Assembly (NCBI GenBank): GCA_001303665.1
Contig: LJUF01000267.1
Location: 1 to 5,195, forward strand
Direction: 5' to 3'
Length of the DNA: 5,195 nt
Source of the DNA: Phycisphaerae bacterium SM23_33
GTDB taxonomy: Bacteria; Planctomycetota; Phycisphaerae; SM23-33
The position numbers were made by a program, and so were the translations under genes. How positions within the stretch are numbered: the stretch's first letter is position 1; every line of letters starts with the position of its first letter. Below, piece after piece: positions 1-4,994 of the stretch. The notes beneath the pieces were generated by a model. The model did no database searches, was not told the DNA's origin, and saw only the letters and a program-made list of their open reading frames with translations.

Positions 1-508
1 CGATCTGTCGCTGATACGCCGAGAGTCGGAAGAAGTAGTTCTCCTCGGCCACTTCAACCGGCCTGGTGCCATGCTCCGGGCAGCGCCCGTCCACCAGGTC
101 TTTTTCGAGATAGAAGTCCTCGCAGCCGGTGCAGTACAGGCCGCGATACTGTTTGCGGTAGATGTCGCCCGGCCGGAGGCCCTGCCACAGGGCGTGGACG
201 CCACGGCGGTGGCGGCCCTCCGTGGTGCGAAGGAAGTCGTCGGCCGACACGTTCAGGGCCGTGAGGAGTTCGTGGAACTTGTGCGAGTTGCGATCCACAA
301 GCTCCTGCGTGGCCAGGTTTAGCTCGGCGGCCGCGAGCACGTTCTTGGCGGCGTTCTCGTCGGTGCCGGTCTGGAAGCGAACCTCCCGGCCGAGCAGGCG
401 GCTGGCCCTGGCGAGGGCGTCGGCCTGCACCAGCTCCAGGGCGAAGCCCACGTGCGGGGCCGCATTGACGTATGGAATCGACGTGGTGACGTATATCCTG
501 CGCTTCAT
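1..508 (-). CDS. metG: Methionyl-tRNA synthetase, N-terminal 169 residues (3' end outside window)
   Basis: This cytoplasmic class I aminoacyl-tRNA synthetase charges tRNA-Met with methionine. The start ATG (506-508) follows AGGAG at 516-520 with good spacing. The fragment opens with YVTTSIPYVNAAPHVGFALE, the Rossmann-fold start that carries the HIGH-type signature. Here it reads HVGF (residues 19-22), with Phe replacing the usual last His. TGTDEN lies at residues 47-52. A zinc-knuckle-like set follows in the connective-peptide region: C126xxC129 and C143xxH146, in the context YRGLYCTGCEDFY. EENYFFRLS (155-163) is typical of bacterial MetRS. The KMSKS loop and anticodon-binding domain lie beyond the left edge. 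There is no room for a separate promoter between the start codon and the terminator at 533-572, so expression probably depends on readthrough from the leader unit upstream. Identification rests on recalled family motifs and is very likely correct. Confidence 0.96.
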   Translation of the reverse strand, partial: MKRRIYVTTSIPYVNAAPHVGFALELVQADALARASRLLGREVRFQTGTDENAAKNVLAAAELNLATQELVDRNSHKFHELLTALNVSADDFLRTTEGRHRRGVHALWQGLRPGDIYRKQYRGLYCTGCEDFYLEKDLVDGRCPEHGTRPVEVAEENYFFRLSAYQRQI

Positions 509-515
509 TGGAAAT

Positions 516-520
516 CTCCT
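516..520 (-). promoter_or_regulatory. Ribosome binding site of metG
   Basis: AGGAG on the minus strand, 7 nt before the metG ATG. Only 12 nt separate it from the end of the terminator U-tract, so the SD lies immediately after the point where attenuated transcripts would stop. Confidence 0.8.
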
Positions 521-532
521 GCCGTAAGGGGG

Positions 533-572
533 AAAGAAAAAGGCCCAGGGCTTTCAGTGTGCCCCTGGGCCT
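533..572 (-). terminator. Intrinsic terminator/attenuator between leader ORF and metG
   Basis: A perfect 10-bp GC-rich inverted repeat pairs AGGCCCAGGG (572-563) with CCCTGGGCCT (550-541) around a 12-nt loop. On the minus strand it is followed by TTTTCTTT (540-533). This is a textbook Rho-independent terminator. It lies 25 nt after the stop codon of the small ORF and ends 24 nt before the metG ATG. That position makes it a candidate attenuator as well as the terminator of a roughly 185-nt leader transcript. Confidence 0.85.
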
Positions 573-635
573 GTCAGGTCGTCAGAACTCGGGGGGATTA
601 TGGCATGATGCCCGAGCCGCCGACACAGCAGGCCC
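567..635 (-). promoter_or_regulatory. Candidate antiterminator pairing in metG leader RNA
   Basis: GGGCCTG (635-629), inside the leader ORF just after the triple Met codons, is perfectly complementary to CAGGCCC (573-567). The latter includes six bases of the 5' arm of the terminator stem, so this 7-bp helix and the terminator cannot coexist. A ribosome waiting with the first of the three Met codons (646-648) in its A site would have its leading edge near nucleotide 635, leaving the upstream strand just free. The complementarity is directly visible; use in vivo is inference. Confidence 0.45.
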
Positions 636-699
636 GCGGCATCATCATTCGACGTGACGATGCAGTCGCAGAACCCGGCTTGTCAGAACGGCTCGGCAT
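598..699 (-). CDS. Putative Met-rich leader peptide of metG (33 aa)
   Basis: The short ORF starts at ATG 697-699 and stops at TAA 598-600. AAAGGA (706-711) lies 6 nt upstream, and a strong promoter sits just before it. Five of 33 residues are Met, including three consecutive ATG codons (M18-M20, 640-648) and M32 next to the end. The rest is Ser/Arg-rich and then Gly-rich, with a Cys pair (ACCVGGSG), and resembles no protein I know. An intrinsic terminator follows, and methionyl-tRNA synthetase is the next gene. By analogy with pheM (Phe codons ahead of pheST) and trpL, the likely role is a translated sensor of Met-tRNA charging that controls readthrough into metG. Alternatives are a genuine small protein, or a non-coding small RNA in which the ORF is accidental. 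The ORF and its signals are visible; the role is inferred. Confidence 0.65.
   Translation of the reverse strand: MPSRSDKPGSATASSRRMMMPRACCVGGSGIMP
608..699 (-). promoter_or_regulatory. Long-range leader stem covering the leader ORF start codon
   Basis: Bases 699-689, which include the leader ATG, can pair with 619-608 near the ORF's 3' end: 11 base pairs with one bulged G (613). The same downstream strand (616-611, CTCGGG) can instead pair perfectly with 593-588 (CCCGAG), just past the stop codon. The two helices are mutually exclusive, as in attenuator RNAs that switch with ribosome position. An untranslated leader would hide its own start codon in the first helix. Confidence 0.4.
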
Positions 700-705
700 T
701 ACACG

Positions 706-711
706 TCCTTT
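706..711 (-). promoter_or_regulatory. Ribosome binding site of the leader ORF
   Basis: AAAGGA on the minus strand, 6 nt before the ATG at 697-699. No other in-frame start lies between the predicted transcription start near 716 and this ATG, so the start choice is unambiguous. The predicted 5' UTR is about 17 nt. Confidence 0.7.
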
Positions 712-722
712 CCGACCAAAAC

Positions 723-751
723 ATCATATCAGACGTTTACCGCAGCGCCAA
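723..751 (-). promoter_or_regulatory. Sigma70-type promoter for the leader ORF-metG unit
   Basis: On the minus strand, -35 TTGGCG (751-746, four of six consensus bases) and -10 TATGAT (728-723, five of six) are separated by exactly 17 nt. The predicted start is near 716. The stretch is AT-rich compared with the flanking coding DNA. This is the best promoter in the window and probably the only one serving metG. Confidence 0.75.
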
Positions 752-757
752 CCGTCC

Positions 758-786
758 TTATCGGCATGATCGAGCATGGTAATAAT
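758..786 (+). promoter_or_regulatory. Possible promoter of the sigma-GNAT gene
   Basis: A weak -35 TTATCG (758-763) is followed after 17 bp by AATAAT (781-786), five of six matches to the -10 consensus. A second weak option is GTCACA (789-794), a 17-bp spacer and TAGCAT (812-817). Neither is compelling. The AT-rich stretch between 775 and 815 suggests that plus-strand transcription starts somewhere here. Confidence 0.25.
765..778. promoter_or_regulatory. Near-perfect palindrome in the divergent promoter region (possible operator)
   Basis: CATGATCGAGCATG is a 14-bp palindrome with 12 of 14 symmetric positions, centred on TCGA. It lies about 14 bp upstream of the -35 box of the leader-metG promoter. 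It also falls inside the spacer of a possible plus-strand promoter for the divergent sigma-GNAT gene. The position suits a regulator binding both directions, but no cognate regulator can be named. Confidence 0.35.
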
Positions 787-869
787 CAGTCACAGTCTTG
801 AAGTTTTTTTGTAGCATCGGGGTCCGGACGGTTGTCTTTGGAATAGAGCCAGTGAAAGGGCCACAGGGC

Positions 870-2474
870 GTGTTGACGGATGCGCAGCTCGTTGGCCGCG
901 TACTCTCCGGCGATACCCAGGCGTTCGGTTCGTTGGTCGCCCGGTATGAGGGCCTGGTGGCGGCGGTGTGTCGCGGCCTGATCGACGACGACCACGAGGC
1001 CCTGGACGCCGCCCAGGACGCGTTCGTGAGGGCGCACCTGAACCTGGGGCAGTTGCGGGACCCCGGGCGGCTGGCGGGCTGGCTTCGGCGGGTGGCCTAC
1101 TCCGTCTGCATGAACCGGCTGAAGGGCCGCGGGGGCGGCGCCGTGGCGATCACGCCGGAACAGCTCGATGCGATGCAGCTTCCCGACGCCGCGCCCGGTC
1201 CGGCCCAGCAGGCCGAGGCCCGAGAGCTTGCCCAGGCGGTCCTGGCCAGCATCGCGCGACTGCCGGAGAAGTATCGTGAGCCGATCAGGATGTTCTATCG
1301 GGACGGCGCCAGCGGGGCCGAGATTGCCGACCGGCTCGGCCTGCGGGCGGGGGCGGTGAGGACGCGGCTGTCTCGCGGCCGAGATCTGCTTCGCCCGGCG
1401 CTGGCAAAATACGGGCCGGTCGAAATGATGTCGCGCAACAAGCAGTTGCGCGGCTGGCTGCCGGCAAGACTGAGCCTGCGGGAGACCCCGAGAATGAAAC
1501 TGGAATATCAGAAAACCACGCGGCGCCTGCTCCGCGGCGAGGCGGAGGTAACGATCCGCCCGATGAAGCGGCATGACATCGCCGCCCTGCGGCGCTTTGA
1601 CGACGAACTCACGCCGACGTTGGACGAAGTGAACGCCCAGTTCCCACCCGGCGGGCACGCCGCCTTTCCCGGCGGGCCCTGGGCCGACGACAAGGAGCTG
1701 CTGGAACACTTCCTCAAGTACCAGCGGCACGGCGGCATGGCGCTGCTGGCCTTGGAGGATTCCGGCCGCGTCGTCGGCTTCGCCGACCTCTGGGCCGCCG
1801 ACGAGCCCGAGCCGTTCGGACGCAGCCTGGACGTCGAGTGCATTGATTACTTCCGCGACTACTTCCTGGCCGGGCTGGAAACGGTGCTGCTGGCCGAGGC
1901 CGAAAAGGTCGCCCGCGCCGCAGGCCTGGCGGCGCTCGACATCGGCACCAACACCTGCAGCGGCGAGTATGTCTCCCTTCGCCGGTTCGGCCTGAAGGTC
2001 TTCTATGAGTACGACGACGTTTTGTGCCGGTGCCCGGCGAAGCCGGCCGGCACCGGCGCGGAAAGGCGAGTCCTTACCCCAGGTACCGCGGAGCTGACCG
2101 GGCTGGTCAAGGCCAACCACTGGTGCCCGACGGACTTCACGTTCCGCGGGGAGGATGAGCCCTCGTACCTGGCGGAGCTTTCCCGGCCGGACAGGCGGGC
2201 CATCGTGGAGCTGTGGCACTTTCGGCCTGACGCCCTGGACAACCTGCCGGTGCCCGAGAACCCGCCCAACAGGAGCGAGCTGTTCGTGCAGCCGGAAACA
2301 CTCACCTCGCCGGAGATGATGGGCGACATCCTGGCCGAATGCGCCGCCCTGGCCGGCGAGCTCGGGGCGGAGAAGATCGAGCTTCCCTGCCCCAGCGAGC
2401 TTGAGCTGGACGCGGGCGAGCTCGATGTCCTGGACCGCCAGTTCGCCTTCGCTTGGCTGAGGAAGCGGCTGTAG
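870..2474 (+). CDS. ECF-type sigma-70 factor fused to a GNAT acetyltransferase region (534 aa)
   Basis: The sigma2 domain (residues about 4-87) runs from DAQLVGRVLSGD through DAAQDAFVRAHLNL to GWLRRVAYSVCMNRLKGR. Sigma4 (about 117-178) carries LPEKYREPIRMFYRDG and the helix-turn-helix GAEIADRLGLRAGAVRTRLSRGR. A basic linker leads in frame, with no intervening stop, to a GNAT domain (about 226-388: VTIRPMKRHDIAALRRFDD, then VVGFADLW and a YVSLRRFGLKVFYEYDD end). Residues 389-534 look like a second, degenerate GNAT-like half. Typical ECF factors have about 170-220 residues, so the extension is more than half the protein. It may couple promoter selection to acetyl-CoA or small-molecule sensing, but that is conjecture. 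I chose GTG 870 because AAAGGG (855-860) precedes it and the family N-terminus begins there. TTG 873, GTG 852 or the distal TTG 798 are possible. No anti-sigma gene is adjacent. Confidence 0.85.
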   Translation: MLTDAQLVGRVLSGDTQAFGSLVARYEGLVAAVCRGLIDDDHEALDAAQDAFVRAHLNLGQLRDPGRLAGWLRRVAYSVCMNRLKGRGGGAVAITPEQLDAMQLPDAAPGPAQQAEARELAQAVLASIARLPEKYREPIRMFYRDGASGAEIADRLGLRAGAVRTRLSRGRDLLRPALAKYGPVEMMSRNKQLRGWLPARLSLRETPRMKLEYQKTTRRLLRGEAEVTIRPMKRHDIAALRRFDDELTPTLDEVNAQFPPGGHAAFPGGPWADDKELLEHFLKYQRHGGMALLALEDSGRVVGFADLWAADEPEPFGRSLDVECIDYFRDYFLAGLETVLLAEAEKVARAAGLAALDIGTNTCSGEYVSLRRFGLKVFYEYDDVLCRCPAKPAGTGAERRVLTPGTAELTGLVKANHWCPTDFTFRGEDEPSYLAELSRPDRRAIVELWHFRPDALDNLPVPENPPNRSELFVQPETLTSPEMMGDILAECAALAGELGAEKIELPCPSELELDAGELDVLDRQFAFAWLRKRL

Positions 2475-2537
2475 CGGCGGTCCGAGTCCTGTCACGCTTC
2501 CGCGCATCCTTTCACGGACTTCGGAAGTGCCCCCGAG

Positions 2538-2558
2538 CCTCTGCGCAGTCGCAGAAGG
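2538..2558 (+). promoter_or_regulatory. Hairpin sequestering the methyltransferase Shine-Dalgarno
   Basis: CCTCTGCG (2538-2545) pairs with CGCAG-A-AGG (2550-2558, A2555 bulged) around a CAGT loop. The 3' arm takes in AGG of the AAGGAA ribosome binding site (2555-2560) of the downstream methyltransferase, whose ATG is at 2573. It could lower or modulate translation initiation. The rest of the 98-bp gap (2475-2572) holds only an imperfect inverted repeat (2481-2489 with 2516-2525) that lacks a U-tract. I see no terminator, so read-through from the sigma-GNAT gene is plausible. Confidence 0.35.
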
Positions 2559-2572
2559 AACAGCCCGGACCC

Positions 2573-3358
2573 ATGGCCACCCATCTTGATCTGAAGCGCT
2601 ACGAGCTGTTCGGCTGGGACTACGAGATCGTCAACCCGCTGACGGCCGAAGAGGTCGGCTGGCATGCGACGTGGGCGCGGCGGACCGGCGGGCCGCTGCT
2701 GGGACTGGCCTGCGGCACGGGCCGGCTGCTGTGCCGCCTGGCCGAGGCCGGTTTCGAGGTCGTCGGGCTCGACCTGTCGAACACGATGCTGCGCCTGGCC
2801 CGGCGGAACGCGGCCAAGCTGCCGCCCGCCGCCCGGGGCCGCGTGCGCCTCGTGAAGGCGGACATGAGCGATTTCGATCTCGGCCGGAAGTTCCGCCTGG
2901 TCTTCATCGCCGACAATTCCTTCCGCGAGCTGAATACCCGGCGGGAGATGCTCGCCTGCCTGAGCTGCATCCGCCGGCACCTGGCGCCGGGCGGGAGGCT
3001 GCTGATTACCGAGCGCCGGCTGGACCCTTCGCGATACCCCAACGGCCGGTGGTCGTTCGGCTGGTCGCGGCCCGTAGCGCACCCTGAGACCGGCGAGCTG
3101 GTCTGGCGCAGAGGTGAGGTGCGGCTGTCCCGGGGCGGCCGCCGGGCCCGCGGAAGGTTCATCTACAAGATCGCCCACGCCGACGGCAGCGAGACGATCG
3201 AGCAGTGCCCCTGGACCGCCCCCATGCTGCAAAAGGCCGAGTACATTCAGCTCTTCGCCCGCGCCGGCTTCCGCACCCGAACCTTCGCCGACTACAAGGG
3301 AGTCGAGGACGACGGCAAGGGCCGCCTGCTGTGCTTCGTCTGTGAGCCGAGGAAATGA
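2573..3358 (+). CDS. Class I SAM-dependent methyltransferase (261 aa)
   Basis: A predicted soluble methyltransferase of the Rossmann-fold type transferring a methyl group from S-adenosylmethionine; the substrate is unknown. Motif I is LLGLACGTGR (residues 42-51), where the first Gly of the usual GxGxG is Ala. The acidic ribose-binding residue is D67 in VVGLDLSNTML. The adenine-contacting region is ADMSDFD (96-102). RRHLAPGGRLLITERRLDP is the usual post-motif III strand. The C-terminal half (about 155-261) has antiparallel-strand-like, Arg-rich segments and ends in the family-like YIQLFARAGFRT region. The start ATG 2573 is preceded by AAGGAA at 2555-2560 (12-nt spacing, a little long). The frame stays open upstream to 2453, overlapping the sigma gene, but those residues look unrelated to the family. 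It lies 98 bp after the sigma-GNAT gene on the same strand and is possibly co-transcribed. Confidence 0.88.
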   Translation: MATHLDLKRYELFGWDYEIVNPLTAEEVGWHATWARRTGGPLLGLACGTGRLLCRLAEAGFEVVGLDLSNTMLRLARRNAAKLPPAARGRVRLVKADMSDFDLGRKFRLVFIADNSFRELNTRREMLACLSCIRRHLAPGGRLLITERRLDPSRYPNGRWSFGWSRPVAHPETGELVWRRGEVRLSRGGRRARGRFIYKIAHADGSETIEQCPWTAPMLQKAEYIQLFARAGFRTRTFADYKGVEDDGKGRLLCFVCEPRK

Positions 3359-3372
3359 AAGGCCGGGGCCTT
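3359..3372 (+). terminator. Weak hairpin after the methyltransferase
   Basis: AAGGC (3359-3363) and GCCTT (3368-3372) form a short stem immediately after the TGA stop. No U-tract follows on the plus strand, so it would be a poor intrinsic terminator. It may only protect the 3' end of the transcript. Confidence 0.25.
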
Positions 3373-3398
3373 GACGCAACGGCAACCGACGTTAGCAT
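3371..3398 (+). promoter_or_regulatory. Candidate promoter of the peptidase gene
   Basis: TTGACG (3371-3376, five of six -35 consensus bases), a 16-bp spacer and TAGCAT (3393-3398, four of six -10 bases). The predicted start near 3405 would give a 5' UTR of about 180 nt before the peptidase ATG. That is long, and compatible with the inverted repeat found in it. Confidence 0.4.
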
Positions 3399-3404
3399 TC
3401 CATA

Positions 3405-3570
3405 ACTGAAGTGGTCACGTAACCTTTCCCATACCGCGTACCTCTCCGGCCGAGGCGGCGGCCGCGCCCTGGCTGTTGCGCGGAACTCGCCCGTCTGCCG
3501 GACCCGTCATGGTTCGCGAGACTCAGCGAACCTTTCACAGCGCTTGCTTTGGACCTGGTGCCGCTTTCCC
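3405..3570. other. Non-coding stretch ahead of the peptidase, with inverted repeats
   Basis: No ORF with family-like content or a ribosome binding site is visible. Three items stand out: a near-palindrome GGTCACGTAACC (3413-3424, 10 of 12 symmetric); an 8-bp direct repeat AACCTTTC (3422-3429 and 3530-3537); and a perfect 7-bp inverted repeat GGTTCGC/GCGAACC (3511-3517 and 3526-3532, 8-nt loop) followed by TTTC. The last could be an operator or a weak transcription pause hairpin. Confidence 0.4.
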
Positions 3571-3577
3571 AAAAGGG
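3571..3577 (+). promoter_or_regulatory. Ribosome binding site of the peptidase
   Basis: AAAAGGG, 7 nt before ATG 3585. It decides the start against the upstream in-frame TTG at 3549. Confidence 0.7.
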
Positions 3578-3584
3578 CAAACCC

Positions 3585-4994
3585 ATGGAATGGCTGGAAG
3601 AACTTGACCGAGACCTTTCCGTTCTGCGAGAGGCCGAGGCCCGTCTGTACCATCAGGCCGACCTCGGCGGACGCCTGGATGCCGAGCGGCTGAAGGACAT
3701 CGCCCGGCGCCGGCGTGAACTCTTGTCAAGGCCCGAGATCACGGCCAAGGCGGAGGCCTTACTGGCCGAATCCTCCGACCCGGTGGCTCGAAGAAAGGCT
3801 GAGCTGCTGCGGCTGGAGGTGATGATGACTGGTATCGAAGATGCGCCGGAGCTGCTGGCGATCCGGCATGAGCTGGAGCAGGCCCAGCAGGATTTCAGCG
3901 ACCGGATGAAAACGCGGGAGGGCATGCGCTGCTATCTGAAAGCGACGGAGCGGGCCGCCAGGGCGCGGATCGTCATCGCCAACCGGGCGGCCCGTCGGCA
4001 AGGGCTCAGAAGCTACGCCGAAGCCAAGTTGACCTGGCAGGAGCTGTCCGTGGCCGGCTTGCTGAAGACGCTTGCCCACGTGCGGCGGACCTGCCGGCAG
4101 GATTTCAGAAACGCCGTGGATGGATGTGACGCCGCAGGCCTGTCGCCGGCGGAGCTGGATCGGGCCGTCGCCGAGAGCCTCGCATACCTCGAGGAGGCGT
4201 TTCCCCGGGAAGGCCTGGGCGATGCGGCCGGGCGGACGCTGGCCCCCTGCGGTGAGTCCCTGGAGGCGCTGCCGATACGGGCCGAGGTCGGGGCCGTGCC
4301 TTGCCCCGGCGCGGTGCATGCCTTGAAGATCGGGCGGGATATTCGCCTGGTCATGAGACCGACAAAGGGCGGCTTGGCCAACTATGCCGCGTTCTTCCAC
4401 GAGCTCGGCCACGCCCTGTATTACGTGCACGCGCCCGACAGCGTGCTGCTGCTGGACAGCCGGATCGGCCGGGAAGGCCTGGCCGAGCTGTGGGCCGGCC
4501 TGATGGAAAGACGCGAATGGCTCCGCCGGTTCAGTTGCCTCAAAGACGACCAGATCACGGAGCTGCTGGCGAGGCGAAGGAGGTTTCACGCCTTCCGGGC
4601 GATGACGTTTGTGCGGGAGGCGCTGTTCGAGCTCGAGCTTTACAGGAATCCCCAGGCCGACTTTCTCGATACGTGGAACGGTGTAACCAGAGAGTGCTTG
4701 GGGGTTGCGAATCGTGAGGAAGTCTATTCCGAGTTCGTCTTCCTGTATCCGCTGGACATCAAGGACTATGTTTACGCGCACTTGATCCGCGAGTCTGTGA
4801 TCGGTGAGCTCGAAAGCCGCTGGGGTCACGACCTGCTCAGCCCGGAGGTGTTTGAATTCATCGTGGCGCAGTATTACAGGACGGGCAATCTGCGGCCGTG
4901 GCACAGGAGGTTCGCCGGCTTCGACGCGGGCGGTGCTTTCTCCGGTCGCTTCAGGGGCTCCCCTTCGCCGCGGGGTTGTCCAGGACGAAGATGA
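3585..4994 (+). CDS. M3-like zinc metallopeptidase (469 aa)
   Basis: A predicted cytoplasmic gluzincin peptidase; no signal peptide or membrane segment is seen. The zinc site is H272-E273-L-G-H276 in FFHELGHALYYVH. E301 (in GREGLAELWAG) lies 25 residues after the second His, the same spacing as the third ligand in M3 oligopeptidases such as thimet oligopeptidase. Residues 1-130 are Leu/Glu/Arg-rich and helical, as in the M3 cap. The distal segment YPLDIKDYVYAHLIRESVIGELE supplies Tyr and His (Y395, Y397, H399) that may correspond to the substrate-binding residues of the family. At 469 residues it is shorter than typical M3 enzymes (about 550-700), closer to M3-like or carboxypeptidase-M32-like forms. 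The start ATG 3585 has AAAAGGG (3571-3577) 7 nt upstream; the frame is open to TTG 3549 but lacks an SD there. The last 20 or so residues are low-complexity Gly/Arg/Pro and overlap the convergent gene. Substrate unknown. Confidence 0.85.
   Translation: MEWLEELDRDLSVLREAEARLYHQADLGGRLDAERLKDIARRRRELLSRPEITAKAEALLAESSDPVARRKAELLRLEVMMTGIEDAPELLAIRHELEQAQQDFSDRMKTREGMRCYLKATERAARARIVIANRAARRQGLRSYAEAKLTWQELSVAGLLKTLAHVRRTCRQDFRNAVDGCDAAGLSPAELDRAVAESLAYLEEAFPREGLGDAAGRTLAPCGESLEALPIRAEVGAVPCPGAVHALKIGRDIRLVMRPTKGGLANYAAFFHELGHALYYVHAPDSVLLLDSRIGREGLAELWAGLMERREWLRRFSCLKDDQITELLARRRRFHAFRAMTFVREALFELELYRNPQADFLDTWNGVTRECLGVANREEVYSEFVFLYPLDIKDYVYAHLIRESVIGELESRWGHDLLSPEVFEFIVAQYYRTGNLRPWHRRFAGFDAGGAFSGRFRGSPSPRGCPGRR

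Noticed and set aside
71..527. Plus-strand open frames over the metG region
   Set aside because: Complementary frames of MetRS. The minus strand encodes unmistakable MetRS motifs.
533..720. T-box riboswitch controlling metG
   Set aside because: The leader is short (about 185 nt) and lacks the conserved T-box antiterminator sequence and a specifier stem. It also contains a translated ORF with SD, which fits attenuation better.
533..720. SAM riboswitch or independent small RNA
   Set aside because: I see no SAM-I or SAM-II core, and SAM riboswitches normally control biosynthesis or transport. A small RNA remains possible, but the SD-ATG arrangement and Met codon run favour a leader peptide.
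786..2507. 573-codon open frame antisense to the sigma-GNAT gene
   Set aside because: A GC-rich shadow. It has no recognisable domain and no start signal, and its composition is dominated by Gly, Pro, Arg and Gln. The opposite strand has clear sigma2, sigma4 and GNAT signatures.
2453..2572. Upstream extension of the methyltransferase start to 2453
   Set aside because: The extra 40 residues overlap the sigma gene, resemble no methyltransferase N-terminus and lack an SD; ATG 2573 has AAGGAA upstream.
2492..3385. 297-codon open frame antisense to the methyltransferase
   Set aside because: Shadow of a gene with clear SAM-binding motifs. The antisense product is Pro/Ala/Gly-rich with no domain.
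3392..3729. Minus-strand short open frames in the gap before the peptidase
   Set aside because: No ribosome binding site, low-complexity Arg/Gly/Ser translation, and one overlaps the peptidase coding region in antisense.
3759..4904. 381-codon open frame antisense to the peptidase
   Set aside because: Shadow of a gene with an intact HELGH site. The translation is low-complexity, with no family features and no ribosome binding site.
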